From positions 1 to 27,527 of the forward strand of contig JAILMD010000061.1 of assembly GCA_024692805.1 (NCBI GenBank): a stretch of 27,527 nt of DNA. The letters run 5' to 3'. The stretch is from a bacterium. GTDB lineage: Bacteria; Bacillota; Clostridia; Christensenellales; UBA1242. The translations under genes were made by a program, and so were the position numbers. Shown piece by piece: positions 20,903 to 27,527 of the stretch. The notes under the pieces are model-generated. The model was not told where the DNA came from. It saw only the letters and a program-made list of their open reading frames with translations, and did no database searches. The stretch's first letter is position 1; every line of letters begins with the position of its first letter.

Positions 20903-22021
20903 ATGAGTGAATTTGAATTTAAAGTAAAAACTAAATCAAGCGAATGCTTTGCTAGAATTGGCGAGTTAAAAACACCTCACGGGATTATTGAAACCCCTGT
21001 TTTTATGCCTGTTGGAACTCAGGCAACTGTTAAGGCAGTTGAACAAAGAGAGTTGGTTAGCGAAGTTAAAGCGCAAATTATTTTATCTAACACCTATCAT
21101 CTTTACCTTAGGCCAACAGCCGAGTTAATTGAAAGAGCTGGTGGGCTTCATAAATTTATGAATTGGAACGGCCCAATTTTAACTGATAGCGGGGGGTTTC
21201 AAGTTTTTAGCCTTGCTGACCTTAATAAAATAACTGACAACGGCGTTCATTTTAAATCTCATCTTGATGGCTCATCTCATTTCTTTACGCCTGAAAAATC
21301 AATTGACGTTCAAAACAAACTTGGAAGTGATATTGTTATGGCGTTTGATGAATGTTCAACTTATGGCGTAACTTATGATTATGCTAAAGCCGCTTTAAGG
21401 CGAACTCAAAAGTGGCTTGAAAGGTGTTACGATTATCAAAAGAACCCTCGCCAAATGCTTTTTCCAATAGTTCAAGGAAACTTCTTTGCTGATCTTAGGC
21501 TTAAATCACTTCATGATATTTTGCCATATGCTAAAGTTGGCTTTTCAATTGGTGGCCTTAGCGTTGGTGAGCCTAAGAGCCTAATGTATGAAATGCTTGA
21601 CGTTATGGCTCCTAATTATCCTGAAGACAAGGCGCGTTATCTTATGGGAGTTGGAAGCCCAGACTGCATTATTGAAGGCGTTATTAGGGGAATTGATATG
21701 TTTGACTGCGTTTTACCAACGAGAATTGCTAGAAATGGAACAGCCTTTACTAGCAAAGGTAAAGTTGTTGTTAAAAATGGAAAATATAAAGAAGACTTTA
21801 CGCCACTTGATGATGAATGTGATTGTTATTGTTGCAAAAACTTTACAAAGGCTTATTTAAGACACTTGTTTAATAATGATGAAATTTTGGGTGCGCAACT
21901 ACTTAGTATTCACAACCTAAGATATTTAACTCATTTAACTGAGTTAATTAAAGACGCTATAAGAGAAGATAGGTTGCTTGAATTTAGACAAGAATATTTA
22001 AAAAAGACAGGATATAAATAA
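20903..22021 (+). CDS. tgt: Queuine/preQ1 tRNA-guanine transglycosylase
   Basis: Exchanges G34 of GUN-anticodon tRNAs for preQ1 in bacteria. The 372 residues contain the base-binding motif ILTDSGGFQVFSL (D95), QGNFFADLR, GGLSVGEP, the nucleophile segment DCVLPTRIARNG near 268-279, and the zinc site CDCYCC near 306-311 with a downstream His in LLSIHNLRYL. Upstream purines are weak (TTGAG at 20893-20897), so coupling to queA 3 nt upstream is likely. QueH, QueA and Tgt cover the end of queuosine synthesis; preQ1 synthesis or uptake genes are not in this window. Confidence 0.97.
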   Translation: MSEFEFKVKTKSSECFARIGELKTPHGIIETPVFMPVGTQATVKAVEQRELVSEVKAQIILSNTYHLYLRPTAELIERAGGLHKFMNWNGPILTDSGGFQVFSLADLNKITDNGVHFKSHLDGSSHFFTPEKSIDVQNKLGSDIVMAFDECSTYGVTYDYAKAALRRTQKWLERCYDYQKNPRQMLFPIVQGNFFADLRLKSLHDILPYAKVGFSIGGLSVGEPKSLMYEMLDVMAPNYPEDKARYLMGVGSPDCIIEGVIRGIDMFDCVLPTRIARNGTAFTSKGKVVVKNGKYKEDFTPLDDECDCYCCKNFTKAYLRHLFNNDEILGAQLLSIHNLRYLTHLTELIKDAIREDRLLEFRQEYLKKTGYK

Positions 22022-22059
22022 AATATCTTTAAAATCAATAAAATTTTTGATTAAAATAA

Positions 22060-22088
22060 TTGCAAATATTCTGTTTTTTTGATAAACT
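22060..22088 (+). promoter_or_regulatory. Candidate promoter for yajC
   Basis: TTGCAA (22060-22065), a 17-nt spacer and TAAACT (22083-22088). It lies in the AT-rich 94-nt gap after tgt, in which no clear terminator is seen. Confidence 0.5.
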
Positions 22089-22115
22089 TAATTTAATAAA
22101 TAAGGAGATTGAATT

Positions 22116-22553
22116 ATGAATTTATTATTAGCTGAAGCTAACCCAGCATCAAACTATATTTTACTTGGTGTTTTAGTTGTTTTGCTTGCTGTTATGTTTA
22201 TTTTACCAATGATAACTGGCAAAAAACAAAGAAAAGAATATGGCGAAATGATTAACTCTTTAAGCCCTGGTGATGAAATTTTAACAAGAGGCGGAATTTT
22301 AGGAAAAATAACAAGAGTTGTTAAAGAAAATGGCGCTGTTAAAAGCGTTATGATCGTAACCGGCGAAAAGGGCAAAGAACAAAGCCTTGAAATTGAAGTT
22401 TATCATATTGAGTTTGTTTTAAACCAACCTAATAGAAAGCAAGAAGAAGAAAAGGCTGAGCCTGTTGCTCAAACTGTTGAGGAAGAAGTTAAAACTGAAG
22501 AAAAAGTTGAAACAAAACCTAAAGCAAAAAAATCAACAAAAAAATCTAAATAA
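22116..22553 (+). CDS. yajC: Sec translocon accessory subunit YajC
   Basis: Single-span membrane protein associated with SecDF. The 145 residues have one N-terminal transmembrane helix at about 14-34 (YILLGVLVVLLAVMFILPMI), then the conserved cytoplasmic region MINSLSPGDEILTRGGILGK. From about 108 there is a 38-residue E/K-rich low-complexity tail. YajC is usually about 90-110 residues, so the tail is extra and resembles the one on S16 in this window. AAGGAG precedes ATG 22116. The position between tgt and secD is standard. Confidence 0.93.
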   Translation: MNLLLAEANPASNYILLGVLVVLLAVMFILPMITGKKQRKEYGEMINSLSPGDEILTRGGILGKITRVVKENGAVKSVMIVTGEKGKEQSLEIEVYHIEFVLNQPNRKQEEEKAEPVAQTVEEEVKTEEKVETKPKAKKSTKKSK

Positions 22554-22565
22554 AATCTAATAAAA

Positions 22566-22589
22566 GTCTTGCGTGAGCAAGATTTTTTT
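22566..22589 (+). terminator. Rho-independent terminator of yajC
   Basis: TCTTGC (22567-22572), loop GTGA and GCAAGA (22577-22582) followed by seven T; flanking A/T bases can extend the stem. Confidence 0.88.
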
Positions 22590-22636
22590 ATGCATAAAAT
22601 CTTAAAAACTGAATAAGTTTTATTGAGGTAATTTTT

Positions 22637-23029
22637 ATGGTTAATATTGAAACTGATGAAAATAGAATAAACGCCCTTGCTTACATTAAAGCAACTCTAG
22701 TTAGCATTGTTTTAACGCTTTTATTAATTCTTGTTTTTGCATTTGTTTTAAAGTTTACTTATTTAAGTGATAAATTTGTTACGCCAATAAATTTAGTTAT
22801 TAAGGCAATTAGCTTGATTGTTGGAACGTTAGTTTTAACAAAAAATGGAAGTAATGGGTTAGTTAAAGGATTGATTTTAGGAGTAATTTTTTCAATTGTT
22901 TCATATCTGATTTTTTCGTTAATGTTAATGAAGTTTTCATTTTCAATTGGTCAACTTGCTGACGTTGGTTTTTGCGCTTTAGTTGGTGCCGTTGTTGGTG
23001 CAATTAGCGTTAATCTTAAAAAGGGCTAA
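22637..23029 (+). CDS. TIGR04086/YrzE-like four-helix membrane protein
   Basis: A 130-residue integral membrane protein with about four transmembrane helices near 18-40, 47-67, 73-98 and 104-126, short loops, and glycine-rich helix segments (GLILGVIFSIVSYLIFS; ALVGAVVGAISVNL). Size, topology and position between yajC and secD match the small TIGR04086 (YrzE) family found beside yajC in Firmicutes; the assignment is by context and topology rather than a catalytic motif. Function unknown. GAGGT at 22625-22629 precedes ATG 22637. A weak AAGGG/CCCTT hairpin overlaps its stop. Confidence 0.75.
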   Translation: MVNIETDENRINALAYIKATLVSIVLTLLLILVFAFVLKFTYLSDKFVTPINLVIKAISLIVGTLVLTKNGSNGLVKGLILGVIFSIVSYLIFSLMLMKFSFSIGQLADVGFCALVGAVVGAISVNLKKG

Positions 23030-23086
23030 AAACCCCTTAAAAATGCCATAAAATTTAAGATTGTTTAAAATAATTCATTAAAAAAA

Positions 23087-23115
23087 TTGACCGAATAAAA
23101 GAATTAGGGTATAAT
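23087..23115 (+). promoter_or_regulatory. Promoter of secD-secF
   Basis: TTGACC (23087-23092), a 17-nt spacer and TATAAT (23110-23115). The predicted start near 23122 gives a leader of about 26 nt containing GAGGA before ATG 23148. Confidence 0.82.
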
Positions 23116-23147
23116 TTAAGGTAATTATAGAATTATCGAGGAATTAT

Positions 23148-24458
23148 ATGAAGCTTATCAAGAAAAGAACTGCTAAAATTTTAACGATTGTTATTTCAAT
23201 TATTATCGCCATTGGTTTGTTTGTTACTTTTGTTCCTATTTCAATTGGCGGTTTTAGATATCTTTCGTTTGCTGGCAACATTAAATATGGCTCTGATTTA
23301 AAGCCAGGAATGTATGGTGAATACGTTATTGATGGAACTGCAACAGGTGATGACGTTAATAAAAGCGTTCAATCAATTAAATCAATTTTAGAAGAATATG
23401 GTTATCCTAATGCTAACGTTTATTCAGTTTCAAACTCTAAAATTAGAGTTGAAATAGGAAACGCAACAAATGGTAATTATGAATTAACCGAAAAGATGCT
23501 TGACGCCATTGACGTTGGTGTTTTTGATCTTCGAACCAGCACTGATTCTAAGGATTTATTTATTAATGGTCAAAAGCATATAACTAGCGTAAGCATAGGC
23601 AACTCATCAACTTATACTTATGTTAAAATAACATTTAACAGTGAAGGTTTAACTAACTACCTTGCTAAAATGAAAACAGGAAACACTATTTATGTTTATA
23701 TGGGTGGTGATTTGCAAACAAGTTTCCAAGCAAGCACTGCTCAATATGATGACCTTTATTTAACATTTAACGATTATGCTTCAGCATATGACTTTAAATT
23801 AAAAGTTCAATTAGGAAGTTTAGTTCCTGTTAGTTTTGATAAAGATTTCACTGAAGTTAACACAATGAGCCCAACTCTTTCTAACACGGGGCTTACCGCT
23901 GATATTAACAGCGCTGAATATGGCAAAAGTGATATTTTAGTTTGTTTATCACTTGGGCTAACATTTGCTATTTTAGCAAGCCTTGCTTATCTTGCTATTA
24001 AGCATCGTGCCTTTGGAATAATTGCTATTATAACTTTATTAGTTGAAACAATTATTGGCTTATTCTTCATGCAATTATTTAACGCAGTTGAAGTTAGTTT
24101 AACAAGTTATGGTGTTTTAGCATTTGGCTATGCTATAACAATCTTTGAGTTGTTTATCTATATTAATAAGGTTAATAATGAGTTTACCCTTGGTAAAACA
24201 ATCGAAGCATCACTTGATGGTGGCTATAAAAAATCTATTGGAACTAACGCAGCAATAACCGTTTTACTTGCGGTTGTTGGCTTGCTTTTAATCATATTTA
24301 CTAAAGGCGCTGTTAAAGTTTCAGGAATAGTTCTTTTAATATTTGGTTTGGCTGGTGGGCTTTTAAGTATGTTAGTTATGCCATGGTTCGTTAAAATTTA
24401 TCATGGGCTTAATCCAAATAATGAAACTCACTATGGCTTTGCTAGGAGGAAAAACTAA
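23148..24458 (+). CDS. secD: Protein translocase subunit SecD, divergent
   Basis: RND-like membrane protein that helps pull exported proteins through SecYEG using ion-motive force. The 436 residues show TM1 at about 10-31, a SecD-like YGSDLKPGMYGEYV segment in place of GLDLxGG, an extracytoplasmic domain to about 260, and five more helices. The C-terminal block LGKTIEASLDGGYKKSIGT aligns with the SecD LGKS...AGFKRAFST region. The TM4 motif normally reading GMAVDANVLIFER is here GYAITIFELFIYIN: the proton-relay Asp and its Asn are absent, and a Glu sits about one position away. Identity rests on topology, spacing and the secF/yajC context. TAATG overlap with secF. Confidence 0.88.
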   Translation: MKLIKKRTAKILTIVISIIIAIGLFVTFVPISIGGFRYLSFAGNIKYGSDLKPGMYGEYVIDGTATGDDVNKSVQSIKSILEEYGYPNANVYSVSNSKIRVEIGNATNGNYELTEKMLDAIDVGVFDLRTSTDSKDLFINGQKHITSVSIGNSSTYTYVKITFNSEGLTNYLAKMKTGNTIYVYMGGDLQTSFQASTAQYDDLYLTFNDYASAYDFKLKVQLGSLVPVSFDKDFTEVNTMSPTLSNTGLTADINSAEYGKSDILVCLSLGLTFAILASLAYLAIKHRAFGIIAIITLLVETIIGLFFMQLFNAVEVSLTSYGVLAFGYAITIFELFIYINKVNNEFTLGKTIEASLDGGYKKSIGTNAAITVLLAVVGLLLIIFTKGAVKVSGIVLLIFGLAGGLLSMLVMPWFVKIYHGLNPNNETHYGFARRKN

Positions 24459-25396
24459 TGAAAAAGATAAATTTTAAGGCTCCATTTAAGTTTTTAATTA
24501 TTCCATTTATTGCTGTTATTGTTATTGCTGTAACCATCTCGCTAATTTTTGGATTTAGGCTTGGTACTGAATTTAGCGGTGGGAAAAGGCTTTTAGTTAA
24601 CATTACTGGTCAAACTAAAGTTGCTGATATAAGAGGTAAAACTTCTAGCATTTTAACTGCTAATGGCTTAACAGTTGAAAGTATTAATGTTAGCGATAGT
24701 AATGGTTCAAGTTATTTAGTTTTTATAACAGAAAATAACAAAAATGCTGATTTTGATGCAATAAGAAATAAGATTGCCGAAAAAACTGAATTAGATATCA
24801 GTTTAATTGGCGAGTTTGAGTCAATCGCAAGCGCAATTCCTGCTAACTCAGTTTTGCTTACTTCAATTGGTCTTGTTTTAGTTTTAGCTGCAATCTTTGT
24901 TGCTGGCGTTATTAGATATAAACTTGCCGGAGGCGGAATGCTTGCTGTTGGCGCTGTTGCAACAATTTTAACTCATCTTTCACTTTTAGCAATAACGAGA
25001 GTTCCTATTGGAATTGCAGTTTTGACAAGTGTTGTTACTAGCGCGATTCTTAGCTTAGTTATAATGATTTCAATTCTTGAAAGTGTTAGAGCTAAGTTAA
25101 AAGTTGTAACCGGTGAGCAACAAACTGAAAACGATATGATTAATGATAGTGCTAATGAAAATTTAATGCCAATCGCTTGCTTCTGTTTATTTGTTTTAGC
25201 ATTTGCATTATTCTTAATCTTTACATCATTAATTTCAACTAGAGCAATTGGATTTAGCTTAATATTTGGTGTTATTTCAGGCGGATATGTTGGGTTCTTC
25301 TTAACAACATCACTTTATCCTATTTTCCTTGAAATTGCTAACATTAGAGCGAAATTAAAAACAACAAAAAATCCTAATTATAAAAAGAAAAAATAA
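24458..25396 (+). CDS. secF: Protein translocase subunit SecF, divergent
   Basis: Partner of SecD in the SecDF complex. The 312 residues have TM1 at about 11-32, the conserved GTEFSGGKRLLV (family GxDFxGG), an extracytoplasmic domain to about 125, and five more helices ending IFLEIANIRAKLKT. Aligned without gaps from RVPIGI to ESVRAKL, the canonical GYSxNDT of TM4 becomes ILSLVIM, so the relay Asp is replaced by Ile. The Arg in the later TL(S/G)R motif corresponds to Pro in NENLMPIACF. GGAGG at 24444-24448 precedes the ATG, which overlaps secD by one base. The unusual residues match those lost in its partner. Confidence 0.88.
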   Translation: MKKINFKAPFKFLIIPFIAVIVIAVTISLIFGFRLGTEFSGGKRLLVNITGQTKVADIRGKTSSILTANGLTVESINVSDSNGSSYLVFITENNKNADFDAIRNKIAEKTELDISLIGEFESIASAIPANSVLLTSIGLVLVLAAIFVAGVIRYKLAGGGMLAVGAVATILTHLSLLAITRVPIGIAVLTSVVTSAILSLVIMISILESVRAKLKVVTGEQQTENDMINDSANENLMPIACFCLFVLAFALFLIFTSLISTRAIGFSLIFGVISGGYVGFFLTTSLYPIFLEIANIRAKLKTTKNPNYKKKK

Positions 25397-25400
25397 ATTA

Positions 25401-25428
25401 AAGCCTTTCGAAAGAAAGGCTTATTATT
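25401..25428 (+). terminator. Terminator-like hairpin between secF and recJ
   Basis: A perfect 9-bp stem pairs AAGCCTTTC (25401-25409) with GAAAGGCTT (25414-25422) around a GAAA tetraloop. It is followed by ATTATTT, a weak T-tract, so termination may be partial. Confidence 0.6.
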
Positions 25429-25432
25429 TGAG

Positions 25433-27527
25433 ATGAAAAAAGAAAAGGTTTTAAAAGATAAAAGGTTAATTGATTACCTAAATAATAGGGGAATTAAAAC
25501 GCAAGAAGAATTGCGTTCTTTTCTAAACCCTAGCTTGGTTCAACTCAATAATCCTTTCTTGCTTGATGGAATAAATAGCGCTTGCCAAATTATAAAAGAA
25601 GGGCTTAAAATAAACCAAAAATTTGTTATTGTTGGCGATTATGATTGTGATGGAATAATGGCTAGCACAATTCTTTATCAATATTTTGCTAGCCAAAACG
25701 CGCAAGTAAAAGTTTATATTCCTAACAGGTTTGATGACGGTTATGGCCTAAGTAATGATTTAATTGACCAAATCATAAGCGAATTTGATCCTAATATTTT
25801 AATTACTGTTGACCTTGGAATCTCTTGCGTTAATGAGGTTGATTATCTAAATAAAAAAGGCGTTAAAGTAATTGTTACTGATCACCATGAGCCTCAATCA
25901 GTTTTGCCTGATTGTGTTATTGTTGACCCTAAAGTTAAAAGCAATTATCCTTGCAATTATCTTTGCGGGGCGGGTGTTGCTTTTAAACTTGTTTCAGCGC
26001 TTGCTGGAAACCAGTTTGCAAATAAGTTTTTAGATGTTGTTAGCATCGCAACAATAGGCGATATTGTGCCACTTTTAGGCGAAAACAGGGTTATCGCAAG
26101 CGTTGGTCTTGATAAAATTAATAACGGCGAATTTAGCCTTAAAAGCCTCAAATTTATGTTTGATGAATTAGGGCTTGAGCGCGTTAATAGTTCTGACGTT
26201 TACCTTAAAATTGTTCCTAAGATAAACGCAAGCGGACGAATGGATAACGCCCAAAAAGTTTTTAATTATTTAAATCTTTGTAATGAAAAAGATTTTAATA
26301 ATTCTCTTGCTGAAATTCTTGCGGATAATGCCATAAGGCTTGATAAAATTAATGAGGCAATGGAAAGTGTTGATTTAGCGCTTGAAAAAGAGATTAAAAG
26401 TAAATCTAAAATTCTTTGCGTTAAAGGAGATTATCATCAAGGCGTTTTAGGAATTATCGCTTCAAGAATTGTTTCTGACTATAATTTGCCAGCCATAGTT
26501 TTTGCTAAAACAAAAGAGGGAACGCTTAAAGCTAGCGGAAGAAGTTGTTTGGGCTTAAATCTTCACGAACTTATTAGTAAACATAAAGATCTTTGCTTGC
26601 ATTTTGGTGGTCATAAAATGGCTATTGGGCTTGAGATTAAAGAAGAACTTTATGACAAGTTTGTTAGCGCAATTAAAAATGACTTAACAAACTTTGAGTT
26701 TGATAAAGATGAAAGCGATAAGGTTGACATTTTTATTAAGCCTAGTGACATAAATAAAAAGTTTATTGATGAGGTTAATTTACTTGCTCCATTTGGTTGT
26801 GATAACCCAAAACCAAATTTTGGTTTGGCGGTTAACTCAGTTATGACAAAAAACCTTTCATCAAAATCTGATGAGCACTTAAAACTCGTTTTTGAAAATA
26901 ACCCAAACGTTGTTTATTTCTATGGTAAAAAAGACCAAACATTGCTTTCAAGCAATGCTTCAAAAATTATAAGCCTTGATCTTGACCTTAACTATTTTAA
27001 GGGCAATGAAAGTGCGCAAGCAATTGTTAAAAAGGTTATAATTAAAGAGCCTTTAAGTCTTAATGATGATGAGTTTGCTTTAGCAAGCAAAGCAGTTTTA
27101 CTTGCTAAATCAATTAATAAGCATTTTGACTTAAATTCTGCAAAGAAAGACGATTTTTGCGCAAAAAGTGGCAAAAAAACGCTAATTATCGCTCAAAGTA
27201 ATGATGATGTTAGCGTTTTAAAAGGTTTCAAAACTGATGATTTTATAATTTCAACTTCGCAACATAAAGGCATTCAAAACGAAATTTTAATAAAATCAAG
27301 AATTGAAAATTTTGATGAATTATTTAGTTGTTTTGATAGGGTTATTTTACTTTCTGCGTTTAGCCAAACAAAACAAAATGATGGCGAAAATGTTTCAGTT
27401 TTAAATAAAATTGAAAACTATAAAATTAGTGAGACTAAAGAAAAATGTGCGCTAATTTATTCGGCCTTATTTAAAAATGAAATTAGGCTAAACTTTGATT
27501 CAATATTTAACTATATTAATGAAGTTA
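25433..27527 (+). CDS. recJ: Single-stranded-DNA exonuclease RecJ, 3' part missing
   Basis: 5'-3' ssDNA exonuclease of recombination and mismatch repair, DHH superfamily. The frame is open from ATG 25433 to the window edge, giving 698 complete codons without a stop; the gene continues beyond. Motifs in order: GDYDCDGIMAS near 68, VDLGIS near 128, DHH at 150-152 in VTDHHEP, CGAGVAFKLV, IGDIVPLLG, PKINASGRMDNA, QGVLGIIASRIV, ASGRSCLGLNLHEL and GGH at 392-394. All metal- and DHHA1-type signatures are therefore present. No good Shine-Dalgarno sequence is visible; a hairpin ends 10 nt before the start. The position after secDF is the usual Firmicutes order. Confidence 0.96.
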   Translation, partial: MKKEKVLKDKRLIDYLNNRGIKTQEELRSFLNPSLVQLNNPFLLDGINSACQIIKEGLKINQKFVIVGDYDCDGIMASTILYQYFASQNAQVKVYIPNRFDDGYGLSNDLIDQIISEFDPNILITVDLGISCVNEVDYLNKKGVKVIVTDHHEPQSVLPDCVIVDPKVKSNYPCNYLCGAGVAFKLVSALAGNQFANKFLDVVSIATIGDIVPLLGENRVIASVGLDKINNGEFSLKSLKFMFDELGLERVNSSDVYLKIVPKINASGRMDNAQKVFNYLNLCNEKDFNNSLAEILADNAIRLDKINEAMESVDLALEKEIKSKSKILCVKGDYHQGVLGIIASRIVSDYNLPAIVFAKTKEGTLKASGRSCLGLNLHELISKHKDLCLHFGGHKMAIGLEIKEELYDKFVSAIKNDLTNFEFDKDESDKVDIFIKPSDINKKFIDEVNLLAPFGCDNPKPNFGLAVNSVMTKNLSSKSDEHLKLVFENNPNVVYFYGKKDQTLLSSNASKIISLDLDLNYFKGNESAQAIVKKVIIKEPLSLNDDEFALASKAVLLAKSINKHFDLNSAKKDDFCAKSGKKTLIIAQSNDDVSVLKGFKTDDFIISTSQHKGIQNEILIKSRIENFDELFSCFDRVILLSAFSQTKQNDGENVSVLNKIENYKISETKEKCALIYSALFKNEIRLNFDSIFNYINEV

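Noticed and set aside
22030..22056. AATCAA/TTGATT inverted repeat after tgt as a terminator
   Set aside because: Only A-T pairs except one or two, no T-run after it; probably AT-rich spacer.
23018..23038. AAGGG/CCCTT hairpin at the end of the TIGR04086-like gene
   Set aside because: Five-bp stem followed by A-rich rather than T-rich sequence on the + strand; not a convincing terminator.

Overview
The window is an AT-rich, densely packed bacterial housekeeping segment in which every gene I can support lies on the + strand. Gene content and order (plsX-rnc-smc-ftsY-ylxM-ffh-rpsP-khpA-rimM-trmD, then rbgA-rnhB-yraN, rplS, ruvCAB-queA-tgt-yajC and secDF-recJ) are those of low-GC Firmicutes. Separate SecD and SecF genes, the ruvC-ruvA-ruvB trio and QueH point to an uncultured Clostridia-like lineage rather than Bacillus; this placement is inference from synteny. 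Translation uses the standard bacterial code: TGG encodes Trp and TGA is used as a stop at the end of rbgA. No tRNA, rRNA, CRISPR array, insertion sequence or phage gene was seen. No gene-free stretch exceeds about 150 bases.

Layout. (1) 2-142: tail of an SDR-like gene ending inside a terminator. (2) 199-4279: argS, queH and two mTERF-like repeat proteins in one apparent operon, closed by a terminator. The larger repeat protein carries eight almost identical 41-residue units and is the most unusual object in the window. (3) 4407-10590: plsX, rnc, smc, ftsY, for lipid synthesis, RNA processing, chromosome condensation and the SRP receptor. (4) 10671-16747: a consensus promoter drives ylxM-ffh, then a Panacea-domain (SocA-like antitoxin-type) gene, rpsP, khpA, rimM, trmD, rbgA, rnhB and yraN. 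These cover SRP targeting, ribosome assembly, tRNA m1G37 methylation and RNA/DNA hybrid removal. (5) 16807-17175: an unrecognised 122-residue protein with its own consensus promoter and terminator. (6) 17308-17652: rplS as a single-gene unit with a leader. (7) 17727-22021: ruvC-ruvA-ruvB-queA-tgt, probably starting with a leaderless ruvC transcript. (8) 22116-25396: yajC, a small TIGR04086/YrzE-like membrane protein, and secD-secF. (9) 25433 to the window end: recJ, cut by the window edge.

Functional threads: queuosine modification (queH, queA, tgt), protein export and membrane targeting (ffh, ftsY, yajC, secD, secF), ribosome and tRNA maturation (rpsP, rplS, rimM, trmD, rbgA, rnc) and recombination/repair (ruvCAB, recJ, rnhB, smc). 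Points most worth a second look are the mTERF-like tandem-repeat gene with its overlapping companion, the orphan Panacea gene inside the ffh-rpsP operon, and a SecD/SecF pair that lacks the charged membrane residues normally needed for proton coupling. Several terminators are also fused to the next promoter.
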